Shown in pieces: positions 43,907 through 55,278 of a stretch of 64,000 nt of DNA; within the stretch, counting starts at the first letter, position 1; each line of letters opens with the position of its first letter. The DNA comes from CALMNV01 sp035688975 (GTDB lineage Bacteria > Actinomycetota > Actinomycetes > Actinomycetales > Dermatophilaceae): contig NZ_DASSMH010000076.1 of NCBI RefSeq assembly GCF_035688975.1, positions 1 to 64,000 on the forward strand, in the 5' to 3' direction. The notes under the pieces were generated by a model. The model was not told the origin of the DNA and ran no database searches. It was given only the letters and a program-made list of their open reading frames with translations. A program made the position numbers and the translations under genes.

Positions 43907-44608
43907 TCATCCTCCGAAGGGCAGGTCGGGCAGGTCGGTGCTGCAAGTGATCCCGTCGGGGCGCCGGCGCAGGAGCCAGAGCAGCGCCGCCGCACGGGAC
44001 CCGGTGACGTATGCCGTGCCGGTGCCGATGACGTGCACGTCGCCCTCGTCGGTGCGGATCTCGACGCTCGGTGCCTCCGGGTGCTCGCGCAGCGTGCGGG
44101 CGGCGTGGTCGAGCAGGAGCTCTGCGAGCTCGGCCGGGACGTCGGCGAAGGTGAAGGCCGCGTCGAGGTCGACGTGGTGGACGAGGAGCTCACGCAGGCG
44201 CAGGAAGGGCACGCGGGCCACGAGGACGGCGCGGCCGCCGGGCGTGCGCTGCACCGTGCGGCCCTCGAGCTGCGGCCCGAGCCGGTCGAGCAGCGGCGCG
44301 AGCCGGTCCGCCGCGGCCCGCACGTCCTCCACGAGGTCCGTGGCGCCCCGCCTGGCGCCTGCCTCGATCTCGGCGTCGCGCACGTCGTCGGCGGCATACA
44401 TCGTCTCGGCGCTCCCGGTGAGACCGGCGCGGCACACCCGCGCCAGGGCGTCGGCGTTGCGGGCGAGGTGCGTGAGGACGTGGGCGCGCGACCAGCCCTC
44501 GCAGAGCGACGGCGCGAGGACCGCCTCGTCGGAGAACGCGGCGGCGGTCGCGAGCAGCCGCTCGGTCTCGCGGGCGACGAGGTCGGGGGTCACGTCACGG
44601 GGCCGCAT
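43907..44608 (-). CDS. Maleylpyruvate isomerase-family mycothiol-dependent enzyme
   Basis: A 233-residue protein of the DinB/MDMPI fold. GWSRAHVLTHLARNADALARV is the signature helix with metal-binding His residues, and RELLVHHVDLDAAF supplies the next His and Asp ligands. Its C-terminal part is the small MDMPI_C-like domain. The family uses mycothiol, the actinobacterial thiol, as cofactor, often as an isomerase or S-transferase; the substrate here is unknown. The gene starts 14 bases inside the GH15 gene and is followed at 4 bases by the MBL-fold hydrolase. Confidence 0.86.
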   Translation of the reverse strand: MRPRDVTPDLVARETERLLATAAAFSDEAVLAPSLCEGWSRAHVLTHLARNADALARVCRAGLTGSAETMYAADDVRDAEIEAGARRGATDLVEDVRAAADRLAPLLDRLGPQLEGRTVQRTPGGRAVLVARVPFLRLRELLVHHVDLDAAFTFADVPAELAELLLDHAARTLREHPEAPSVEIRTDEGDVHVIGTGTAYVTGSRAAALLWLLRRRPDGITCSTDLPDLPFGG

Positions 44609-46409
44609 GGACGTCCTTCCCCGCAGCCTCCGCGATGGCGAGGGCCGCGGTCACGAGGGTCAGGTGCGAGAAGGCCTGCGGGAAGTTGCCCACCATGCGG
44701 CCACCTGCGGGGTCGTACTCCTCGGGGAGGAGGCCCACATCGTTGCAGAGGGCGACCAGCCGGTCCATCAGCGCGGTGGCCTGCTCGAGCAGGCCGGCCT
44801 TGGCGTATGCCGTGACCAGCCAGAAGGAGCACGCGAGGAACGGGTGCTCGTCGCCCGCGAGGCCGTCGACGCCGGTGCTCGTCCGGTAGCGCCGCACGAG
44901 CCCGTCCCGCATCAGCTCCTGCTCGACGGCCCGGATCGTCCCGAGCATGCGGGGGTCGTCGCCGTCGAGGAAGCCCACGGCCGAGAGCACGAGGAGCGAG
45001 GCGTCCACCTCGCTCGTGTGGTAGTGCTGGACGAAGGTCTGCCGCTCCTCGTCCCAGCCCCGGGCGAGGACCTCCCGGCGCACCTCGTCACGGATGGCCC
45101 GCCACCGGTCGACGGGCCCGTGCAGACCGTGGCGCTCCACGGCGCGCACGGCACGGTCGAGGGCCACCCACACCATCACCCGGGAGTGGGTGAAGTGGCG
45201 CTCGGGCCCGCGGATCTCCCACAGGCCGTGGTCGGGCTCCTGCCAGTGCGCCGCGAGGTGGTTGACGAGGGCCCGCTGCAGGTGCCACGAGTCGGTCGTC
45301 TCGCCCAGGCCGGCCTCGCGGGCCAGCTCGAGCGCCATCATCACCTCGCCGAGCACGTCGGTCTGCCGCTGCTCGACCGCGCCGTTGCCGACGCGGACCG
45401 GTCGGGAGCAGGCGTAGCCGGGAAGGTGGTCGAGCTCCCGCTCCGGCAGCTGGCGGGCCCCGTCGACGCGGTACATGATCTGCATGTCCTCCGGGTCCCC
45501 GGCCACGGCGCGCAGCAGCCAGTTGCGCCAGAGCCGCGTCTCGTCGACGTAGCCGCAGCCGAGCAGCGACTCCAGGGTCAGGGCCGCGTCGCGCAGCCAG
45601 CAGTAGCGGTAGTCCCAGTTGCGCTCGCCGCCGAAGTCCTCGGGCAGGGACGTCGTCGGGGCGGCGACGATGCCGCCGGTGACGGCGTGGCTGAGCACCC
45701 GGAGCACGAGCAGCGAGCGGGACACGGCAGCGGCATACGGCCCGGCATACCGGTTGCGAGCGGCCCACCGCTCACTGATGTCGAGCGTGTCGCGCACCCG
45801 CTCCGCGACGTCGAACCGGCGGGGCACCGGCCGGTGGCTGGGCAGCCAGGTGAGCGAGAAGGTGAGGCTCTCGCCGGCGGCGACGTCGAACTCGTCGACG
45901 TGGTGGCCGTCCTGCCCCCGCGGGAGACGGGTGCCCCGGAGCACCAGCATGTCAGGCCCGGCGACGGCGGTGATGATCTGCTCCTCCACGCCGTCCTTGA
46001 CGTCGGTGTGCCGGCTGATCCACGGGCGGGTCCGGCCGTAGCCGAACCGCACGACCCAGTCATGCCGCAGCCGCAGCGTCCCCTCGAGGCCTTCCACGCG
46101 GCGGAGGACGTCGGCGCGCCCGTCGGCGACCGGCATGAGGTCGGTCACCCTGACCCGGCCGGCCGGGGTCTCGTGGAGGGTCTCGAGGACGAAGCTCGCG
46201 CCGACGTAGCGGCGGGTCGAGCGGGCCGACGGGTCGCTGGGGCCGATGAGCCACCGGCCGTGCTCGCGGGTGCCGAGCAGCGCGGCGAAGCAGGCCGGTG
46301 AGTCGAAGCGCGGGAGACACAGCCAGTCGATCGACCCCGCCCGGCTCACCAGTGCCGCGGTGGCCGTGTCGCCGAGGACCGCGTAGTCCTCGATGGGCGT
46401 CGAGCTCAT
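44595..46409 (-). CDS. Glycoside hydrolase family 15 (glucoamylase/trehalase type)
   Basis: A 604-residue cytoplasmic enzyme. It starts SSTPIEDYAVLGDTATAALVSRAGSIDWLCLPRFDSPACFAALLG, the usual N-terminal beta-sandwich, and carries the (alpha/alpha)6 catalytic barrel with ERNWDYRYCWLRDAALTL, ELDHLPGYACSRPVRVGN, WEIRGPERHFTHSRVMVWVALDRA (general acid Glu region) and LLPEEYDPAGGRMVGNFPQAFSHL (general base Glu region). Actinobacterial members include a mycobacterial trehalase, so trehalose or a maltodextrin is the likely substrate. The ATG is set by a leaderless -10 element. It is the first gene of a GH15-MDMPI-MBL run, divergent from uvrA by 66 bases. Confidence 0.9.
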   Translation of the reverse strand: MSSTPIEDYAVLGDTATAALVSRAGSIDWLCLPRFDSPACFAALLGTREHGRWLIGPSDPSARSTRRYVGASFVLETLHETPAGRVRVTDLMPVADGRADVLRRVEGLEGTLRLRHDWVVRFGYGRTRPWISRHTDVKDGVEEQIITAVAGPDMLVLRGTRLPRGQDGHHVDEFDVAAGESLTFSLTWLPSHRPVPRRFDVAERVRDTLDISERWAARNRYAGPYAAAVSRSLLVLRVLSHAVTGGIVAAPTTSLPEDFGGERNWDYRYCWLRDAALTLESLLGCGYVDETRLWRNWLLRAVAGDPEDMQIMYRVDGARQLPERELDHLPGYACSRPVRVGNGAVEQRQTDVLGEVMMALELAREAGLGETTDSWHLQRALVNHLAAHWQEPDHGLWEIRGPERHFTHSRVMVWVALDRAVRAVERHGLHGPVDRWRAIRDEVRREVLARGWDEERQTFVQHYHTSEVDASLLVLSAVGFLDGDDPRMLGTIRAVEQELMRDGLVRRYRTSTGVDGLAGDEHPFLACSFWLVTAYAKAGLLEQATALMDRLVALCNDVGLLPEEYDPAGGRMVGNFPQAFSHLTLVTAALAIAEAAGKDVHAAP

Positions 46410-46416
46410 GGAGGCG

Positions 46417-46422
46417 AGTATG
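46417..46422 (-). promoter_or_regulatory. -10 element of the leaderless GH15 promoter
   Basis: On the minus strand, CATACT is followed by 7 bases and the ATG. It overlaps a GTATGCCG octamer (46418-46425), whose complement supplies CATAC of the hexamer. Confidence 0.5.
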
Positions 46423-46446
46423 CCGTCCCGGTTCGCGCGTCGGGGA

Positions 46447-46469
46447 CTGTCGGTGCGGGCACCTAGCAT
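46447..46469 (+). promoter_or_regulatory. DNA-damage-type promoter of uvrA (PafBC/RecA-NDp-like), leaderless
   Basis: CTGTCGGTG (46447-46455), exactly 8 bases, then TAGCAT (46464-46469), then 6 bases and GTG. It matches TTGTCRGTG-N8-TAGNNT at every defined position but the first. No palindromic LexA box is seen nearby. Confidence 0.8.
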
Positions 46470-46475
46470 GTTGGC

Positions 46476-49517
<3,042 letters not shown>

Positions 49518-49532
49518 GCGAAAGGGATGAGC

Positions 49533-50096
49533 ATGACCGAGCGACCTGAAGTGTCCGACTCCTCCGACCGCGACGGGGTCCCGACCCGCGCCTCGACCGG
49601 CTCGTCGCGAGCGACGACGGAGCCGGTCGAGCGCCGAGGCGTGCTTCGCGCGGCCGGTGCCACCGGCTTGCTCGTCCTGGGCGGCTCCTCCCTGGCGGCC
49701 TGCGGCGGCAGCTCCTCGCCCGGCACCACGGCCCCGGCCGCGTCGGCGAGCTCGACGCCGGCCGGTGCCGGTTCGAGTGCGGAGACGACGAGCAGCGGCG
49801 CGGGCGGCGCCGGGGGCGGCATACCGGCCGCGTCGGTCCCCGTCGGCGGCGGCGCGGTCTTCACGGACCAGAAGGTCGTGGTGACCCAGCCCGTCGCCGG
49901 CACCTTCAAGGCGTTCGACACCACGTGCCCGCACAAGGGGTGCGCCGTCGCGACCGTGACGGACAAGCAGATCCACTGCCCCTGTCACGGCAGCGCCTTC
50001 GACATCGCCACCGGCGCCCGGGTGGCCGGACCCGCCCCCAAGGGGCTCACGGCCAAGTCGGTGACCGTCTCGGGGGACCAGCTCACCGTCACCTGA
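49533..50096 (+). CDS. Rieske 2Fe-2S lipoprotein
   Basis: A 187-residue exported protein. The twin-arginine motif ERRGVLRAAGATG is followed by a hydrophobic stretch and the lipobox LAAC (about residues 48-51), then a Ser/Ala/Gly-rich linker and a small Rieske domain with both cluster-binding motifs, CPHKGC and CPCHGS. Tat export of a folded iron-sulfur protein and membrane anchoring are expected. Its redox partner is unknown; such short Rieske proteins are not part of the bc1 complex. ATG 49533 has AAAGGG 6 bases upstream; ATG 49527 would sit right against that site. Confidence 0.87.
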   Translation: MTERPEVSDSSDRDGVPTRASTGSSRATTEPVERRGVLRAAGATGLLVLGGSSLAACGGSSSPGTTAPAASASSTPAGAGSSAETTSSGAGGAGGGIPAASVPVGGGAVFTDQKVVVTQPVAGTFKAFDTTCPHKGCAVATVTDKQIHCPCHGSAFDIATGARVAGPAPKGLTAKSVTVSGDQLTVT

Positions 50097-50125
50097 GGGG
50101 GCGGGAGCCGGCCCCACCTCCCGCA

Positions 50126-50131
50126 TAGGGT
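50126..50131 (+). promoter_or_regulatory. -10 element of a leaderless uvrC promoter
   Basis: TAGGGT, then six G residues and GTG. Unlike uvrA and uvrB, there is no CTGTCGGTG box 8 bases upstream. Confidence 0.65.
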
Positions 50132-50137
50132 GGGGGG

Positions 50138-52135
50138 GTGGCCGACCCGACGACCTATCGCCCCAAGCCGGGGGAGATCCCGACCGACCCGGGTGTCTAC
50201 CGCTTCCGCGATGCGCACGGTCGGGTCGTCTACGTCGGCAAGGCAAAGTCGCTGCGTCCGCGGCTGTCGTCCTACTTCCAGGACTTGTCGGCTCTGCACC
50301 CGCGCACGGCCACCATGGTCACGACGGCCGCCTCGGTCGAGTGGACCGTCGTGCGCACCGAGGTCGAGGCGCTGCAGCTCGAGTACTCCTGGATCAAGGA
50401 GTTCGACCCGCGCTTCAACGTCAAGTACCGCGACGACAAGTCCTACCCCTACCTCGCGGTGACGATGGGTGAGGAGGTGCCGCGGGCGCAGGTCATGCGC
50501 GGCGCCAAGCGCAAGGGGACCCGGTACTTCGGGCCCTACGGTCACGCTTGGGCGATCCGCGAGACCCTCGACCTGCTCCTGCGGGTCTTCCCGGTCCGCA
50601 CCTGCTCGTCGGGCGTCTACCGCCGGGCCGCGGCGAGCGGGCGGCCGTGCCTGCTCGGCTATATCGACAAGTGCAGCGCCCCCTGCGTCGGCCGCGTCTC
50701 GGTCGACCAGCACCGCGCCATCGCCGAGGACTTCTGCGAGTTCATGGCCGGCAACACCAGCCGGTTCGTGCGCCGTCTGGAGCAGCGCATGCAGGAGGCG
50801 GCTGCGCAGCTCGACTTCGAGCAGGCGGCCCGCCTGAGGGACGACATCGGGGCCCTGACCAAGGCGCTCGAGAAACAGACGGTCGTCCTCGGTGACGCGA
50901 CCGACGCCGACATCTTCGGCCTCGCCGACGACGACCTCGAGGCCGCCGTGCAGGTCTTCCACGTCCGCGGCGGCCGGATTCGCGGCCAGCGCGGGTGGGT
51001 CGTGGAGAAGGAGAGCGAGGACGTGCCGACCCTGGTCGAGCACCTCCTCCAGCAGGTCTACGGCGAGGCCGCGGCCGATGCAGTCCCGCGCGAGGTCCTC
51101 GTGCCGACCCCGCCCGCGGACCCCGAGGCGGTCACGCAGTGGCTGTCGTCGGTGCGCGGGTCGGCCGTCGACGTCCGGGTGCCCCAGCGCGGCGACAAGC
51201 GCACCCTCATGGAGACCGTCCGGCGCAACGCGGAGCAGTCCCTCGCCCGGCACAAGGTCGCCCGGGCGGGCGACCTGACCCTGCGCAGCCAGGCGCTGCA
51301 GGAGCTGCAGGACCTGCTCGAGCTGGACGAGGCGCCGCTGCGCATCGAGTGCTACGACGTGAGCCACGTGCAGGGCACGAACGTCGTGGCAAGCATGGTG
51401 GTCTTCGAGGACGGCCTGGCGCGCAAGAGCGAGTATCGCCGGTTCATCGTCCGGGGTGCGAGGCCCGACGACGGCGCCGGCGGGCCCGGGACCGTGGACG
51501 ACACCGCGGCCATGCGGGAGGTCCTGTCCCGCCGCTTCCGCCGCTACCTCGACGACGCGGAGAGCGCCGGCGACCTCGGCCTCGCACCTGCGGACGACTC
51601 CGACGGCAGCGGACCACTCGATCCGGGGACCGGGCGGCCGCGCCGCTTCGCCTACCCCCCGAGCCTCGTCGTCGTCGACGGCGGCCTGCCCCAGGTCAAC
51701 GCGGCGCAGGCGGTCCTGGACGAGCTCGGCATCAAGGAGGTAGCCCTCGTCGGGCTCGCCAAGCGACTGGAGGAGGTGTGGCTGCCCGGGATCGCGCACC
51801 CGCTCATCCTGCCGCGCACGAGCGAGGGGCTCTACCTGCTGCAGCGGCTGCGGGACGAGGCGCACCGCTTCGCCATCACCTTCCACCGGCAGCGCCGGTC
51901 CAAGGCGATGACCGTGTCGGCGCTCGACGGCATACCAGGGCTTGGCACGAGCCGGCAGAAGGCGCTGCTCAAGCACTTCGGTTCCGTGAAACGGCTGCGC
52001 CAGGCGAGCGCTGAGGACATCATGACCGTTTCGGGCATCGGCCCGGCACTCGCCGGGGCGATCGTCAGCCACCTCGCGCAGGGCGCACCCGCCGCGCCGG
52101 CCGTGAACCTCACGACGGGAGAAGTACTCGAATGA
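50138..52135 (+). CDS. uvrC: Excinuclease ABC subunit C
   Basis: UvrC makes the two incisions around a lesion bound by UvrB. The 665-residue protein has an N-terminal GIY-YIG nuclease (PGVYRFRDAHGRVVYVGKAKSLRPRLSSYF), the Cys-containing linker, a UVR motif (AQLDFEQAARLRDDIGALTKAL), the RNase H-like endonuclease (IECYDVSHVQG, VVVDGGLPQVNAA), and C-terminal helix-hairpin-helix motifs (LDGIPGLGTSRQKALLKHFGS, VSGIGPALAGAI). It overlaps rapZ by 4 bases and so leads the rapZ-yvcK run, a linkage known in many actinobacteria. Confidence 0.97.
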   Translation: MADPTTYRPKPGEIPTDPGVYRFRDAHGRVVYVGKAKSLRPRLSSYFQDLSALHPRTATMVTTAASVEWTVVRTEVEALQLEYSWIKEFDPRFNVKYRDDKSYPYLAVTMGEEVPRAQVMRGAKRKGTRYFGPYGHAWAIRETLDLLLRVFPVRTCSSGVYRRAAASGRPCLLGYIDKCSAPCVGRVSVDQHRAIAEDFCEFMAGNTSRFVRRLEQRMQEAAAQLDFEQAARLRDDIGALTKALEKQTVVLGDATDADIFGLADDDLEAAVQVFHVRGGRIRGQRGWVVEKESEDVPTLVEHLLQQVYGEAAADAVPREVLVPTPPADPEAVTQWLSSVRGSAVDVRVPQRGDKRTLMETVRRNAEQSLARHKVARAGDLTLRSQALQELQDLLELDEAPLRIECYDVSHVQGTNVVASMVVFEDGLARKSEYRRFIVRGARPDDGAGGPGTVDDTAAMREVLSRRFRRYLDDAESAGDLGLAPADDSDGSGPLDPGTGRPRRFAYPPSLVVVDGGLPQVNAAQAVLDELGIKEVALVGLAKRLEEVWLPGIAHPLILPRTSEGLYLLQRLRDEAHRFAITFHRQRRSKAMTVSALDGIPGLGTSRQKALLKHFGSVKRLRQASAEDIMTVSGIGPALAGAIVSHLAQGAPAAPAVNLTTGEVLE

Positions 52136-53046
52136 CCAGCCAGACCAAGGACCGGGCCAACCATCGGCTGTCCGACGCGCCCATGGTCATCGTCACGGGC
52201 ATGAGCGGCGCCGGGCGCTCGACCACCGCCAACGTCCTCGAGGACCTCGGCTGGCTCGTTGTCGACAACCTGCCTCCCCAGATGCTCGCGCACCTGGCCG
52301 CGATGCGCGACGAGAGCCTGGCCCGCCACCCGGAGGCCCCGCACCGGCAGGTCGCCGTGGTCGTCGACGTGCGGTCACGGGAGTGGTTCGGGCACCTGCA
52401 CGGTGCCATCGAGGCGATGCGCGACCGGGGGCAGCGGCCCAGCCTGGTGTTCCTCGACGCGACGGACGAGACCCTCGTGCGGCGGTTCGAGAGCGTCCGG
52501 CGCCCCCACCCGCTCCAGGGCGAGGGACGCCTCCTCGACGGCATCCAACGGGAACGGGACATGCTCGTCGAGCTGCGGTCGAGCGCCGACGTCGTCATCG
52601 ACAGCTCCGGGCTCAACGTGCACCAGCTGTCGGCCAAGGTCACCTCGCTCTTCTCCGGGGACCAGCAGGCGCAGCTCCGGCTCGCGGTCATGTCGTTCGG
52701 GTTCAAGTACGGCCTGCCGCTCGACGCGGACATCGTCTTCGACCTGCGCTTCCTGCCCAACCCCTACTGGGTCCCCGAGCTGCGGCCCCTGACCGGCCGC
52801 GACGACGCCGTCGCCGACTACGTCTTGAGCCAGCTCGGCGCGGAGGAGTTCCTCGACCGCGCAGCCGGGCTCCTCGAGACGATGGTGGCCGGCTATGTCC
52901 GCGAGGGCCGGCGCTACGTCACGGTCGCCCTGGGCTGCACGGGCGGCAAGCACCGCTCCGTGTCCATGGCGGAGGCGCTGAGCCACCGGGTGGGGGGCGG
53001 CCGCGTCGCCACCTTCGTCGTCCACCGCGACCTGGGCCGGGAGTGA
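52132..53046 (+). CDS. rapZ: RapZ/YvcJ-family nucleotide-binding protein
   Basis: RapZ-type proteins bind nucleotide; in E. coli RapZ guides GlmZ small-RNA decay. The 304-residue protein has the P-loop MSGAGRSTTANVLEDLGW, the conserved FLDATDETLVRRFESVRRPHPL and ERDML blocks, and the C-terminal FGFKYGLPLDADIVFDLRFLPNPYW and GCTGGKHRSV. The P-loop has Arg where most NTPases have Lys (GxGR-S), a change seen in actinobacterial relatives. The RNA-related role of E. coli may not carry over. The ATG overlaps uvrC by 4 bases. Confidence 0.93.
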   Translation: MTSQTKDRANHRLSDAPMVIVTGMSGAGRSTTANVLEDLGWLVVDNLPPQMLAHLAAMRDESLARHPEAPHRQVAVVVDVRSREWFGHLHGAIEAMRDRGQRPSLVFLDATDETLVRRFESVRRPHPLQGEGRLLDGIQRERDMLVELRSSADVVIDSSGLNVHQLSAKVTSLFSGDQQAQLRLAVMSFGFKYGLPLDADIVFDLRFLPNPYWVPELRPLTGRDDAVADYVLSQLGAEEFLDRAAGLLETMVAGYVREGRRYVTVALGCTGGKHRSVSMAEALSHRVGGGRVATFVVHRDLGRE

Positions 53047-53050
53047 GCCG

Positions 53051-54013
53051 GTGAGTCCCCACGGCCTGGCCCCCGCCGCGCAGCGGCGCGTCGTCGCGCT
53101 CGGCGGGGGCCACGGGCTCTCCGCGGCGTTGGCCGCCCTCCGACTGCTGACCGACCACGTGACCGCGATCGTGACGGTCGCCGACGACGGTGGGTCGAGC
53201 GGACGACTCCGCGAGGAGCTGGGGGTGCTTCCGCCGGGAGACCTGCGGATGGCCCTCGCCGCCCTGTGCGACGACACGGAGTGGGGTCACACGTGGCGGG
53301 ACGTCCTGCAGCACCGCTTCAGCGGGGCGGGCGAGCTGCGCGGCCACGCCCTCGGCAACCTCATGATCGTCTCGATCTGGGAGCTGCTCGGAAACACCGT
53401 CGGTGGCCTCGACCTCGTCGGCCGGCTGCTGGGCGCCCGCGGACGGGTGCTGCCCATGGCCGGGGAGCCGCTCGACATCGTCGCGGAGATCGTCGGCCAC
53501 GACCCCGAGCGGCCGACCGAGACGGCCCTCGTGCACGGCCAGCACCGGGTGGCCTCCTCACCGGGGCGGGTGTCCTCGATCGGCATTCTGCCGACGTGCC
53601 CCAAGCCCTGCCCGGAGGCGGTCAGCGCGGTCTGGGACGCCGACTGGGTCGTCCTCGGCCCCGGGTCGTGGTTCACGTCCGTCATGCCGCACCTGCTCGT
53701 CCCGGAGCTCGCGGACGCCCTGGTGGCCACCCCGGCGAAGCGGCTGCTCAACCTCAACCTCGAGGTGCACAAGGGTGAGACCCGCGACTTTCGCGCCGAG
53801 GACCACCTGACGTCCTTGGCGGCCACCGCCCCCGGCCTGCGGCTCGACGTCGTGCTCGCCGATCCCACCGTCGTCGTCGACGAGCCGTCGGTGCGGTCCG
53901 TGGCCGCGGGGCTGGGCGCCGAGCTCGTCGTGGCACCGGTCGCCCTGCCAGACCAGCCGGGCGTGCACGACCCACTGCGGCTGGCGGCCGCCTTCCGCGA
54001 CGTCATCGGCTGA
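53051..54013 (+). CDS. yvcK: YvcK/CuvA family gluconeogenesis factor
   Basis: The 320-residue protein has the UDP-sugar/nucleotide-binding CofD-like fold: VVALGGGHGLSAAL, the conserved VTVADDGGSSGRLR, PPGDLRMALAAL, GHALGNLM and VLGPGSWFTSVMPHLLV. B. subtilis YvcK and mycobacterial CuvA are needed for growth on gluconeogenic carbon and for cell shape; UDP-GlcNAc binding is reported for the family. GTG 53051 lies 4 bases after rapZ with GGGAG upstream. The rapZ-yvcK-whiA order is highly conserved in Gram-positive bacteria. Confidence 0.93.
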   Translation: MSPHGLAPAAQRRVVALGGGHGLSAALAALRLLTDHVTAIVTVADDGGSSGRLREELGVLPPGDLRMALAALCDDTEWGHTWRDVLQHRFSGAGELRGHALGNLMIVSIWELLGNTVGGLDLVGRLLGARGRVLPMAGEPLDIVAEIVGHDPERPTETALVHGQHRVASSPGRVSSIGILPTCPKPCPEAVSAVWDADWVVLGPGSWFTSVMPHLLVPELADALVATPAKRLLNLNLEVHKGETRDFRAEDHLTSLAATAPGLRLDVVLADPTVVVDEPSVRSVAAGLGAELVVAPVALPDQPGVHDPLRLAAAFRDVIG

Positions 54014-54055
54014 CCCGTCCGAGCCCCGGCACGGGCGCCCTCGCCCTGAACCGGC

Positions 54056-54179
54056 AGATCGACTGGCAGATCAACTGGCGTGATCAGCTGGCGGATCAAC
54101 TGGCGGATCAACTGGCGGATCAACTGGCGGGCGGTGTCGCCAGGGCAGCACTGACCGCCAGGTGATGTGCCAGTTGATC
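54056..54179. repeat. 12-bp direct repeats with an inverted copy, upstream of whiA
   Basis: GATCAACTGGC-type units start at 54056, 54068, 54080 (13 bases), 54093, 54105 and 54117; the last three are identical (GGATCAACTGGC). An inverted copy, GCCAGTTGATC, lies at 54169-54179 and could pair with any unit to form a hairpin. It lies in the 269-base gap between yvcK and whiA, in which I see no gene. Confidence 0.9.
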
Positions 54180-54270
54180 GACTCCGGCCGGCCGTATGCC
54201 GCAGAGGCGACCGGAACCACGGGCTGCCTGGTGTCCGCAACCAGCGCCGAGCCCCGGTGACCCCGGGTGG

Positions 54271-54276
54271 CAGGAT
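54271..54276 (+). promoter_or_regulatory. -10-like element, leaderless, for whiA
   Basis: CAGGAT is followed by 6 bases and the ATG of whiA. It suggests whiA has its own promoter in addition to any read-through from yvcK. Confidence 0.5.
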
Positions 54277-54282
54277 GTCGCC

Positions 54283-55263
54283 ATGGCCATGACCGCGAAG
54301 GTGAAGGACGAGCTCTCACGGCTGGAGATCACCAAGCCCTGCTGTCGGAAGGCAGAGGTTGCGGCCCTGCTCCGCTTCGCTGGCGGCCTGCACATCATCG
54401 GGGGACAGATCGTCGTCGAGGCGGAGCTCAACACCGCGAGCGCCGCCCGGCGCCTGCGCCGCAACGTCGCCGAGGTCTACGGGCACCGCAGCGACCTGCT
54501 CGTCCTCGCAGCCGGTGGCCTGCGTCGGGGCTCGCGCTACGTCGTGCGAGTCGTCGAGGACGGCGCCACGCTGGCACGGCAGAGCGGGCTCATCGACGCC
54601 CGCGGCCGTCCGGTGCGGGGGCTGCCGCCCAAGGTCGTGAGCGCGTCCACGTGTGACTCGGAGGCGGCGTGGAGAGGCGCCTTCCTCGCCCACGGCTCTC
54701 TCACCGAGCCCGGGAGGTCCTCGGCGCTGGAGGTGACGTGCCCCGGCCCGGAGGCGGCCCTCGCCCTCGTCGGTGCGGGGCGCCGCCTGGGCATCGCCGC
54801 CAAGGCCCGCGAGGTGCGCGGGGTGGACCGGGTCGTCATCCGCGACGGCGACGCCATCGGGGCGATGCTGACCAGGCTCGGTGCGCACGACGCCGTGCTG
54901 GCCTGGGAGGAGCGGCGGATGCGCCGCGAGGTGCGCGCCACGGCCAACCGGCTGGCCAACTTCGACGATGCCAACCTGCGCCGCTCCGCGCGCGCGGCCG
55001 TGGCCGCCGGCGCGCGGGTGCAGCGCGCCATGGACATCCTCGGCGACGACATCCCGGATCACCTGCGCGAGGCCGGCGTGCTGCGGCTGGAGCACAAGCA
55101 GGCCAGCCTCGAGGAGCTGGGCCAGCTGGCGCAGCCCCCGATGACCAAGGACGCGGTGGCCGGGCGCATCCGCCGCCTGCTGGCGATGGCGGACAAGCGC
55201 GCCGAGGACCTCGGGGTGCCCGCCACCGACGCCGGGCTGACCCCGGACATGCTCGAAGGCTGA
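54283..55263 (+). CDS. whiA: WhiA DNA-binding protein
   Basis: WhiA is needed for sporulation septation in Streptomyces and affects division in other Gram-positives. The 326-residue protein has an N-terminal LAGLIDADG-homing-endonuclease-like domain (VKDELSRLEITKPCCRKAEVAALLRFAGGLHI, later AFLAHGSLTEP) without nuclease activity, and a C-terminal helix-turn-helix (LEELGQLAQPPMTKDAVAGRIRRLLAMADK). ATG 54283 was chosen on the -10 spacing; ATG 54289 is two codons further. A sporulation role need not apply here, as the gene is general in actinobacteria. Confidence 0.95.
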   Translation: MAMTAKVKDELSRLEITKPCCRKAEVAALLRFAGGLHIIGGQIVVEAELNTASAARRLRRNVAEVYGHRSDLLVLAAGGLRRGSRYVVRVVEDGATLARQSGLIDARGRPVRGLPPKVVSASTCDSEAAWRGAFLAHGSLTEPGRSSALEVTCPGPEAALALVGAGRRLGIAAKAREVRGVDRVVIRDGDAIGAMLTRLGAHDAVLAWEERRMRREVRATANRLANFDDANLRRSARAAVAAGARVQRAMDILGDDIPDHLREAGVLRLEHKQASLEELGQLAQPPMTKDAVAGRIRRLLAMADKRAEDLGVPATDAGLTPDMLEG

Positions 55264-55278
55264 CTCCCCGCCCCCCGC

